This document shows, piece after piece, positions 52,533-59,715 of a stretch of DNA of 64,000 nt. The stretch lies in the NCBI RefSeq assembly GCF_025567625.1, contig NZ_JAOQJC010000029.1, forward strand, positions 29,686 through 93,685, read 5' to 3'. Both the position numbers and the translations under genes were made by a program. Source of the stretch: Paenibacillus sp. J5C2022 (GTDB taxonomy: Bacteria > Bacillota > Bacilli > Paenibacillales > Paenibacillaceae). Below the pieces are notes generated by a model. The model did no database searches and had not been told where the DNA came from. It saw only the letters and a list, made by a program, of their open reading frames with translations. Numbering within the stretch: position 1 is the stretch's first letter; each line of letters begins with the position of its first letter.

Positions 52533-54431
52533 ATGTCGATGAACACACATTTCGAGAAATGGCTGTGGATCGAATTAATCGGATTCGATAACCAATTGCC
52601 GGATTATGGCGTTGAGGATTTTTTGAGCCGTGTAGGCTTTCATCCTGAGGGGTTATCTATTCTTTTTTTTACTCCTGACTTTATTCATGCCCATCAAGGG
52701 ATGAAGCGGGAATGGGCTCTTCCGCCCGAATGCTGTTCCTATGCAGGGCGTCCCTATGGTCGGGAGCGGATGAGGCAAGTATGGACCAATTTCCAGTTGC
52801 ATGGGCTTGTTAAGGAACTGCAACGACAGCGGGTTGAAGTTTATTGCAGCTTCTTTAATCTGTTTGAGTATATATCCGAAGGGCAGATCTTAGCCAGCGA
52901 ATGGTGCGATGATCATCGCTATCTGTGTGAGCTTCGCAAGAATGGCGAATATTACGGTTCATTGAATCCGCTAAGGAGATTCAAGGATGGATCTTATTAT
53001 GAAGATCTTTTTATTGAGAAGCTGAGTGAGACGTTGTCTGATTACGGCTTCGACGGATACCATGGTTCGGATGGCTATACCAGTCCACGAATCACTCTTG
53101 CGGACGCTGATTATTCCGATGATATGGTCGGACAATTCAGAGAGACACTTTCACCGGATATGGCCAATCTTATTGCGCCTTTATGCGAAGGGCATCCGGA
53201 TCAGTTGAAGCAGCGCGCTGAATGGATATGGGAAAACATGCGGGAGCAATGGATTGGATTTTATTCCGATCGTTGGGAACAGCTGTGGAGGAAAATCGTT
53301 AACTCCATGCATACCGAAGGACGCAAAGTGTTGTTTAATACCGCGTGGACAAGGGATCCGTTCGAAGCGTTATACCGATACGGAGTTGATTATAAGCGCA
53401 TCGCAAATACAGGGATAGACGGATTTGTTGTGGAAACGGTGATCTCCTCGTTATCGATTGGCGCGGCTGGAGTGGAGATGGAGCCTTACTACGATTTTAT
53501 GGCCATGTTATTGACGATTAAAGCATATGTCCCCGAGGCGAGGCTGATCTGCCTAAACTCTATTCACGATACGACTGAAAGATGGGATGCCCTTCGTCAT
53601 GCGCCTACAGTGATTGAACGAGATATTTATTCACTAAGCAACTTGTTTGTTGTGGATGAGAGGGGGGAATTGGCGCGTTGTTCATCCGGTTTTGTCGCCT
53701 GTTTGTCGGATGGGATTGAGAAGCATGAGTGGCAATGGATCGACAAGCGTTGGGAACTCGGTTTTGAAGCGAACCCCAAGCAATGGAGGGGTGCCTGTCT
53801 GGTTTGGTCGGATCGCGCATTTGAGCGGCAATTAAACGATTATATCGGAGGAAGGGGCTGGACGGCACATAAATTCGTCCATGAACTATCCTCCAGAGGC
53901 GTTCCGCTTTACGCCGCCGTTCGTATTGAACAGTTGCATCTCATTAACGGTCCAATCGTTGTGGTTAATCCGCATCTATTCCCTGAGGAAGAACTGGCAG
54001 CCATTATGAGTTACGACAAAGGGGCCCGGTTTTTACTAGGATCGGAGCCGGATGCCTACTCAAACGCGGGGGAGGATGTTACGTCTCGAGATCCGTCTTC
54101 TTGGCTAGATCCGCTGCCTGTACGCGAAATATCAATGGCCTATCTGCAAAGCATAGTGGATCAGATCATTGAAAGTTCGGACACACCGGCAATACAAAGT
54201 GGAAAAGGCGAGTTCAAGATCATGGCTTATGAAACGGATGCAGGCTGCAGCAGAGTGTTCATCTACAACGAGAATATGAACTACGCTTCCGCCACTATCG
54301 ATTGGGGGCGGACCATTCGTAAGGTTATTATAAAAAATGACTTCCCAGGGGTTCCTATTACTCCTGAAGACAGCGGATTTCAAGTGCGAGTTCCTGGTCG
54401 CGGCATAGTCATCCTTGATGTTTATCTATAA
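52533..54431 (+). CDS. Uncharacterised cytoplasmic TIM-barrel, glycosidase-like protein
   Basis: A 632-residue protein without signal peptide. I do not recognise a numbered family. Parts look like a glycoside hydrolase barrel: VEVYCSFFNLFEYISEGQIL, then LSDYGFDGYHGSDGYTSPRI with acidic residues, IGFYSDRWEQLWRKIVNSMH, and ANTGIDGFVVETVISSLSIG. A C-terminal beta domain ends IRKVIIKNDFPGVPITPED. No signal and no binding module suggest it acts on imported oligosaccharides. It starts 29 bases after the M24 gene; GAGG sits just upstream of ATG 52533 and ATG 52539 is an alternative. Confidence 0.75.
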   Translation: MSMNTHFEKWLWIELIGFDNQLPDYGVEDFLSRVGFHPEGLSILFFTPDFIHAHQGMKREWALPPECCSYAGRPYGRERMRQVWTNFQLHGLVKELQRQRVEVYCSFFNLFEYISEGQILASEWCDDHRYLCELRKNGEYYGSLNPLRRFKDGSYYEDLFIEKLSETLSDYGFDGYHGSDGYTSPRITLADADYSDDMVGQFRETLSPDMANLIAPLCEGHPDQLKQRAEWIWENMREQWIGFYSDRWEQLWRKIVNSMHTEGRKVLFNTAWTRDPFEALYRYGVDYKRIANTGIDGFVVETVISSLSIGAAGVEMEPYYDFMAMLLTIKAYVPEARLICLNSIHDTTERWDALRHAPTVIERDIYSLSNLFVVDERGELARCSSGFVACLSDGIEKHEWQWIDKRWELGFEANPKQWRGACLVWSDRAFERQLNDYIGGRGWTAHKFVHELSSRGVPLYAAVRIEQLHLINGPIVVVNPHLFPEEELAAIMSYDKGARFLLGSEPDAYSNAGEDVTSRDPSSWLDPLPVREISMAYLQSIVDQIIESSDTPAIQSGKGEFKIMAYETDAGCSRVFIYNENMNYASATIDWGRTIRKVIIKNDFPGVPITPEDSGFQVRVPGRGIVILDVYL

Positions 54432-54499
54432 TTCTGACTGGAATCCTATCATACAATCCCTATTCTATTATTCATGTTCATAAGATTGGAGGTTCGCAA

Positions 54500-55519
54500 A
54501 TGAAAGCATTAGTATGGAGCGCGGCGGAGGAAATGATCTGGGAGGATCGGGAGCGTCCCATACCCGAGGATGGAGAACTCCTTGTGCGTATAGAGGCCGT
54601 GGGCATTTGCGGGTCGGAAATTGAAGGTTATTTGGGCCATAACAGTTTGCGCAAGCCGCCATTAATTATGGGGCATGAATTTTGCGGCATCATAGAGCAG
54701 GTTGGAAATAAGGAGAACGACGTTTTAATCGGCAGGAAAATCGTTGTTAATCCGCTGATTTTCTGTGGACAATGCGATCGTTGTCGCCAAGGATCCACTC
54801 AACTTTGCGAAAGTAGAAAAATTATAGGCATTCATATGCCGGGAGCATTCGCGCGATGGGCTATTGTTCCTGTTGCGGCCGCAATCGAGGTCCCTGAGTC
54901 GATGAATTCATTTCGCGCCGCGCTTGCAGAACCGCTTGCTTGTTCGCTTCGGGCGACTCGAAGAGCGATGGATCGACATGCCTTCGCCAATGTTGTTGTG
55001 ATTGGAGCAGGCGGCATCGGATTGCTCTGCGCCAAGATAGCGAAGCTGCTTGGCGCGTCAAAGGTCATGATTGTAGATACGAACCCGGAAAGATTAAAGA
55101 TGTGTCGCGCTATCGGGATGGAGGAAACGGCTAATGCTAGGGAGGATAACCTGGAAGAACGGACGAAGCAAACATTTGGTTCCAAGGGAATCGATGTCGT
55201 TATCGATGCCGCCGGTTTCCAGACAACTAGAGAATCGGCCATAAAACTTCTTAATCCCGGCGGAACCTTTATGAATATTGGTCTGGGCATAGAGGAAACG
55301 GTATTGCCGATTAACTATTTGATCCGCCATGAGATTGAGCTTCTGGGATCCTTCTGCTATTCGCGTCAGGATTTTCAGGACGCGGTAGATTTGTTGGTTG
55401 CCGGGAGAATAACCGAGACTGGCTGGACCGAAATTCGTTCGCTTGCTGACGGCTATGAGGCGTTTGCGCAATTGGTTGCAGGCAAGGTGACAAACGGGAA
55501 AATTTTGATGAAGCCGTAA
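54500..55519 (+). CDS. Zinc-dependent alcohol dehydrogenase (MDR family, sorbitol/threonine DH-like)
   Basis: A 339-residue medium-chain dehydrogenase. Catalytic zinc site: GICGSEIEGYLGHNS and GHEFCGIIEQVGN. Structural zinc: four Cys in FCGQCDRCRQGSTQLCES. The NAD(P)-binding Rossmann turn is VVVIGAGGIGLLCAKIAKLL, with an Asp (MIVDTNPERLKM) after the second strand, favouring NAD+. It probably oxidises a secondary alcohol of a sugar or polyol derivative to a ketone. GGAGG lies ahead of the ATG. It is followed by the gntR gene with its own promoter. Confidence 0.93.
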   Translation: MKALVWSAAEEMIWEDRERPIPEDGELLVRIEAVGICGSEIEGYLGHNSLRKPPLIMGHEFCGIIEQVGNKENDVLIGRKIVVNPLIFCGQCDRCRQGSTQLCESRKIIGIHMPGAFARWAIVPVAAAIEVPESMNSFRAALAEPLACSLRATRRAMDRHAFANVVVIGAGGIGLLCAKIAKLLGASKVMIVDTNPERLKMCRAIGMEETANAREDNLEERTKQTFGSKGIDVVIDAAGFQTTRESAIKLLNPGGTFMNIGLGIEETVLPINYLIRHEIELLGSFCYSRQDFQDAVDLLVAGRITETGWTEIRSLADGYEAFAQLVAGKVTNGKILMKP

Positions 55520-55560
55520 CGAAGCTCCCTTTTTCATCGTGTAAGTTCCTATTCTGCTTT

Positions 55561-55578
55561 TTATATATAAGGTATAAT
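55561..55578 (+). promoter_or_regulatory. gntR promoter with palindrome core TTATATATAA
   Basis: A -10 TATAAT (55573-55578) is preceded by TTATATATAA (55561-55570), the 10-bp core of the palindrome at 42061 and 49416. Here it lies between -35 and -10. This placement suggests that the GntR protein binds its own promoter. No convincing -35 hexamer. Confidence 0.6.
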
Positions 55579-55623
55579 GCAACATATAGGATATAAATAT
55601 CGATGGAAAGCAGGGACTAAAGA

Positions 55624-56325
55624 ATGAAGGAACCGATCACAAAACGAACGTTTTTGGAAAAACAAAGCATGAGCGTAGATTTGGCAGAATATATTAAGCA
55701 GCAAATATTGGATGGTGAGCTTAATCCTGGTGATCGAATAGTAGAGACTAAAGTTGCAAAAGATCTCGGGATTAGCCAGACGCCGGTTCGCGAGGCGATT
55801 CGTCAGTTATCAGGGGAAGGTATTATTACCATTGTGCCAAACAAGGGGCCGATGGTGCGGACATTTGATATGAAGGATATTTTCGAGGTGTATTCGCTTC
55901 GTTCCATGCTTGAAGGGTTGGCCATTCGATTGGCAGTCCAACTGGCAACCGACGAAGAAATTGAGGCAATGTCACAGTTCTTTGAAGAGATGAAGAGAAA
56001 GATGGCGGATGATTCTGTTGATTCACTGCTCCAGGAATCTGTAGAGCTTCATCAAAGCATTATCCGCTTGTCTAATCATTCCCGGCTAAGCGCAAGCTAT
56101 GATTCCATCACGTTTCATATTTCGCTTGCCGGCCGAATATTAGGAAGAGTGTCTACGAAGCAGAAGGAAGTGGATCAGCACGCCGAATTAATTGACGCGC
56201 TTGTGCGTCGCGATCCGGACTTTGCTGAGGAAGTGATGCGTAAACATATTCTTCGATCTTTTAATGAGTTCAAGGATTTACAAGAATCCAAGGATTGGGA
56301 TTATCATAACATCAATTGGTTGTAG
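55624..56325 (+). CDS. GntR-family (FadR/FCD subfamily) transcriptional regulator
   Basis: A 233-residue regulator. N-terminal winged helix: YIKQQILDGELNPGDRIVET, DLGISQTPVREAIRQLSGEG with the recognition helix, and ITIVPNKGPMVRTF. The C-terminal FCD ligand domain (about 85-220) has EVYSLRSMLEGLAIRLAVQL and His residues spaced as in metal-binding FCD proteins (FHISLAGR; QHAELIDAL; KHILRSF). It probably represses the transporter and catabolic promoters, lifted by a pathway intermediate. AGGGA lies upstream of the ATG. Confidence 0.93.
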   Translation: MKEPITKRTFLEKQSMSVDLAEYIKQQILDGELNPGDRIVETKVAKDLGISQTPVREAIRQLSGEGIITIVPNKGPMVRTFDMKDIFEVYSLRSMLEGLAIRLAVQLATDEEIEAMSQFFEEMKRKMADDSVDSLLQESVELHQSIIRLSNHSRLSASYDSITFHISLAGRILGRVSTKQKEVDQHAELIDALVRRDPDFAEEVMRKHILRSFNEFKDLQESKDWDYHNINWL

Positions 56326-56336
56326 GAGTGAAGCAT

Positions 56337-57524
56337 GTGGATAGATCGGCGGTTGAAGGCGCGGCGCACCCAGCCGTACGAATTTTGGAACAATTGCTGT
56401 GCATTCAAAGTGTTAATCCGCATTACAGCAAGGATGCCCGGGGAGAGCGGGACGTTGCCGAATATATCGAAGCACGTCTGCTCAAGGCGGGGCTGAAGGT
56501 AACGAGGCAGCCTGTTGCCGATGGGCGTGACAATATTATCGCAGAAATTCGGGTTGGTAGACCCGATGCAGCGCTGCTGTTTGAAGCTCACATGGATACC
56601 GTATCACTCGGCGGCATGAAGAATGCATTAGTGCCTACTCATCGCGATGGGCGATTATATGGAAGGGGAGCCTGTGACACAAAGGGAGCTTTGGCGGGTA
56701 TGATCCATATGATGGAACGCTGCGCGCGCCATCCGGAGTCTCTTCATGCCGATCTTATCTTCTGCGCTTCAGTCGATGAGGAGTATGCATTCCAGGGCCT
56801 TACTGCATTTATGTCCTTGGATATTCCCATCTCGGGCGCCGTTGTCGGCGAGCCGACGGAGCTTGGCATTGTAGTGGAGCATAAGGGATGTGCCCGGTTT
56901 GCCGTTCAGACCAATGGCAAGGCAGCGCACAGCTCGGCTCCACACAGAGGCGATAATGCCATATATGCCATGATGGATGTTGTCCGTCATATACGGGAGC
57001 GGGTAGAGCCGGGTCTGGCTGAGGTTGCTAGTCCATTGTGCGGAAGTCCAACGATCGTTGTCAGTACGATCAGCGGCGGCAGTCAGATCAATATCGTTCC
57101 GGAGCTGTGCGAAGTGCGCATTGATCGTCGTATCGTGCCAGGTGAATCGCCGGAGCAAGTGTTATCCGAATTTGAACGGGAGTTAAGAGCAGAACTTAAC
57201 GATATCCAGTTAACCGTAGAACCGTTGCTGCTGGATCCTGCGTTGAACACTTCCCATAAGGCGTCGATTGTACGTTTTGCGCAGATGGTTGCCGAAGAGC
57301 TTGGCACGAATCAAACCTTGCGTGGGGTATCCTACGGCAGCAACGCAAGCAAGCTTCAGTCTTGGAAAGGCATTCCTTCTATCGTCTTTGGTCCAGGCTC
57401 GATAGAACAGGCACATACGGACGAAGAATGGGTTCCCGTCTCCGATGTTGAGCTGGCGGCAGAGTTTTATTATCAATTGGCTTGCAAGTACAATGGGAAT
57501 CAGAAGGGATTGAGGGAGCTTTGA
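56337..57524 (+). CDS. M20-family metallo-amidohydrolase (ArgE/DapE/CPG2-like)
   Basis: A co-catalytic zinc hydrolase of about 395 residues that splits N-acyl amino acids or related amides. Ligands visible: His and Asp in LLFEAHMDTVSLGG and YGRGACDTKGALAGM, the Glu pair in ICASVDEEYAFQGL, and a later VVGEPTELGIVVEHKG. The dimerisation domain lies about 175-290. GTG 56337 is preferred, with TAGGAG 8 bases upstream. The frame is open to 56316, overlapping the gntR end. Its stop overlaps the next start. It probably removes an acyl group from an amino-acid- or amino-sugar-derived intermediate. Confidence 0.9.
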   Translation: MDRSAVEGAAHPAVRILEQLLCIQSVNPHYSKDARGERDVAEYIEARLLKAGLKVTRQPVADGRDNIIAEIRVGRPDAALLFEAHMDTVSLGGMKNALVPTHRDGRLYGRGACDTKGALAGMIHMMERCARHPESLHADLIFCASVDEEYAFQGLTAFMSLDIPISGAVVGEPTELGIVVEHKGCARFAVQTNGKAAHSSAPHRGDNAIYAMMDVVRHIRERVEPGLAEVASPLCGSPTIVVSTISGGSQINIVPELCEVRIDRRIVPGESPEQVLSEFERELRAELNDIQLTVEPLLLDPALNTSHKASIVRFAQMVAEELGTNQTLRGVSYGSNASKLQSWKGIPSIVFGPGSIEQAHTDEEWVPVSDVELAAEFYYQLACKYNGNQKGLREL

Positions 57525-57910
57525 AAAAAGAAATCATACAAACGAATAAAGCGCCGAAACCGAGCGGCTCTTATTCTCAAGCCGTAAAGCTGGGGGATTT
57601 GGTTTATGTGGCGGGCACTTGCCCGTTTGATCTTGCAACAGGAGAGGTGCTGTACCCTGGGGATATGAAGCGGCAGACAAGCGTCGTGCTTCAATATATG
57701 GAGGAAATTTTGCAGGCTGCCGGAACCTCGCTCCATAACGTCGTCAAAGTGACGTCCTTTATCGACGACTTGAATGCGTTCCAGACGTACAATCGCGTTT
57801 ATGAGGCTTTTTTCAAAGAAGAGCCGCCAGCCCGCAGCACGATTGAAGTCGGAAAATTCCCCCCTGGCATGTGCGTAGAAATCGAATGTATCGCCTATGT
57901 AGCATTATGA
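57521..57910 (+). CDS. RidA family (YjgF/YER057c/UK114) enamine/imine deaminase-like protein
   Basis: A 129-residue trimeric-fold protein. The family signature is seen in TNKAPKPSGSYSQAVKLGDL, VYVAGTCPFDLATGEV, SLHNVVKVTSFIDDLN and the Arg-Ser-Thr-Glu of PPARSTIEVGKFPPGMCVEI. RidA proteins hydrolyse reactive enamine/imine intermediates made by PLP enzymes, which fits the aminotransferase gene of this operon. The TTG overlaps the M20 stop (TTGA), with GAAGGGA about 11 bases upstream. The Arg in the PPARST loop is kept, so catalytic activity is plausible. Confidence 0.9.
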   Translation: MKKEIIQTNKAPKPSGSYSQAVKLGDLVYVAGTCPFDLATGEVLYPGDMKRQTSVVLQYMEEILQAAGTSLHNVVKVTSFIDDLNAFQTYNRVYEAFFKEEPPARSTIEVGKFPPGMCVEIECIAYVAL

Positions 57911-58650
57911 TAAAGCTCGAGGATGGGATTTATTTGGTAGGGAGCGGCAAATACGGCGCGCAAACTAGCAATACCATGGATTGCAACGTCTATCTGTTGG
58001 ACTGCGGTGACGGGGAATATGCGCTTATTGACGCAGGGGGCGGAATAAATCCAGAGCGAATTGTAGGGAATATCGAACGCATCGGTATCGCTGCCGACAA
58101 AATCAACTATTTGCTGCTGACGCACGGTCATGGCGATCATGCGGGCGGAGCTGCTTATTTCCACACGAGGTTCGGGATGCAGGTTATTTCTTCACAAGAC
58201 GTTAGTAATTGGCTCGCCAATGGAGAACTGGAGAAGCTAAGCGTTCCTCCCGCCATTCGGGCGGGTGTATACCCGGAAGATTACACAATCCCTTCTTGTC
58301 CAGTTGCTCGAGGCGTTAGGGAAAACGATAAGATCGAGATAGGAAAAGTTGCGCTTATGGTGCTGGATACGCCTGGTCACGCTCAGGGCCATGTGTCCTA
58401 TCTGCTTGAACGCGATGGAAGGAGGCTGCTATTCAGCGGGGATTCGATCTTCGCCGGTGGGAAGGTAGTTATTCAAAATACGTGGGATTGCGTCATTCCC
58501 GAATACGCGGCCACGGTTGCCAAGCTGCATTCGCTTCGTATCGATGCTTTGTTTCCCGGTCATGGTACATTCCTGTTGACTGAAGCATGGAAACATATCG
58601 AGAAAGCGTATGTTTGCTTCGAGCGCTTGGATGTGCCTCCGAATTTGTAG
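57907..58650 (+). CDS. Metallo-beta-lactamase-fold hydrolase
   Basis: A 247-residue zinc hydrolase of the glyoxalase II-like branch of the MBL fold. The metal motif LLTHGHGDHAGGAAYFHTRF contains HxHxDH. A further His lies in LDTPGHAQGHVSYLL, an Asp in LFSGDSIFAGGKV, and the last His in ALFPGHGTFLL. The ATG overlaps the ridA stop (ATGA), so the two are translationally coupled. Substrates of such proteins include thioesters, lactones and phosphodiesters; a lactone produced by the dehydrogenases of this operon is one possibility. Confidence 0.88.
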   Translation: MIKLEDGIYLVGSGKYGAQTSNTMDCNVYLLDCGDGEYALIDAGGGINPERIVGNIERIGIAADKINYLLLTHGHGDHAGGAAYFHTRFGMQVISSQDVSNWLANGELEKLSVPPAIRAGVYPEDYTIPSCPVARGVRENDKIEIGKVALMVLDTPGHAQGHVSYLLERDGRRLLFSGDSIFAGGKVVIQNTWDCVIPEYAATVAKLHSLRIDALFPGHGTFLLTEAWKHIEKAYVCFERLDVPPNL

Positions 58651-58667
58651 ATGGGGAGAGAGAGCGA

Positions 58668-59675
58668 ATGAACAAAGTGAAAGTGGGTATTCTCGGATTG
58701 GGAAGATGGGGAATGTGCCATCTGGAAGCCTTTAGCGCGCTCGGGCAAGCGGAGGTTGTGGCCATTTGCGATCGTTCGCCGGAGAGGCTGGAACAAGCGG
58801 GAAAAACGTATGGTATTAAGCGGCTATATTACGATGAGAATGATTTGCTTCAGGACGCTAGTATTGATTTGATCAGTGTCGTAACCTTTGAAAGTCAGCA
58901 TTTGGAACCCGCCTTGAAAGCGCTTCAATACGGCAAGCATGTGCTTGTCGAGAAGCCGGTAACGACTCGGCCGGAAGAAGCTCTGAAGATGCAAGCGGCT
59001 GCTGCTGCAAGCGGCCGCTTGATTTTGCCGGGGCATCTGCTTCGTTTCGATCCCCGTTATGCGGCGATCAAAGATGCGATTCAGAGCAACCAGGTCGGAA
59101 CTCCTGTCAGCATGTATATGAAGCGATCCCGCGAGCGTTATTTGTTTGAAACCTTTAAGCGGGTGCATACCGTGTTTGAACTGATGATTCATGATATCGA
59201 CTTGGCTATTTGGTACGCCGGCTCCCGTGTTGTTAAGGTAAAAGCATATGGTAGAACGTTATCCGGGGCAACCTCTCCTGAAGTGCTATGGGCAAACCTG
59301 GAATTCGAAAACGGCGCGATTGCCGTTTTGCACAGCAATTGGCTGACGCCAGACAAGGCGGGCATTGAAATCGCAGATGCGATTGAAGTGATCGGTCTAA
59401 GCGGCATCGCGCATTTCGAAACAAGCCAGTCTGGCTTGCATATATGGAGCGGAGAAGGTAGACAAACGCCCGATATGAATATTCACGTTAAGCTTCACGG
59501 GGCAACGGTAGGGAGCTTGCGTGAACAATTGACCTATATTTGCCGATGTATTGCATCTGGCGAGGATCCAGCCGTTATCTCATTTGCCGATGCGGTTCAT
59601 GGAATTGAAGTTGCCAATGTGATCGTCGCTTCATGCGAGACGGGATGCGAAGTTATGGTAGGAAAGATGGAATAA
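58668..59675 (+). CDS. Gfo/Idh/MocA family oxidoreductase
   Basis: A 335-residue NAD(P)-dependent dehydrogenase. The Rossmann start is KVKVGILGLGRWGMCHLEAF, with VAICDRSPERL after the second strand. LVEKPVTTRPEEALKMQAAA is the conserved family EKP motif, with the catalytic Lys. A catalytic His is likely in LMIHDIDLAIWYAG. These enzymes oxidise or reduce sugars and inositols. GGGGAGAGAGAG precedes the ATG 17 bases after the MBL gene. It may handle the keto form produced by the zinc dehydrogenase. Confidence 0.93.
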   Translation: MNKVKVGILGLGRWGMCHLEAFSALGQAEVVAICDRSPERLEQAGKTYGIKRLYYDENDLLQDASIDLISVVTFESQHLEPALKALQYGKHVLVEKPVTTRPEEALKMQAAAAASGRLILPGHLLRFDPRYAAIKDAIQSNQVGTPVSMYMKRSRERYLFETFKRVHTVFELMIHDIDLAIWYAGSRVVKVKAYGRTLSGATSPEVLWANLEFENGAIAVLHSNWLTPDKAGIEIADAIEVIGLSGIAHFETSQSGLHIWSGEGRQTPDMNIHVKLHGATVGSLREQLTYICRCIASGEDPAVISFADAVHGIEVANVIVASCETGCEVMVGKME

Positions 59676-59715
59676 TAAGGTCGACTCTAACTTATACGAT
59701 GAAACGGAGTGGATT

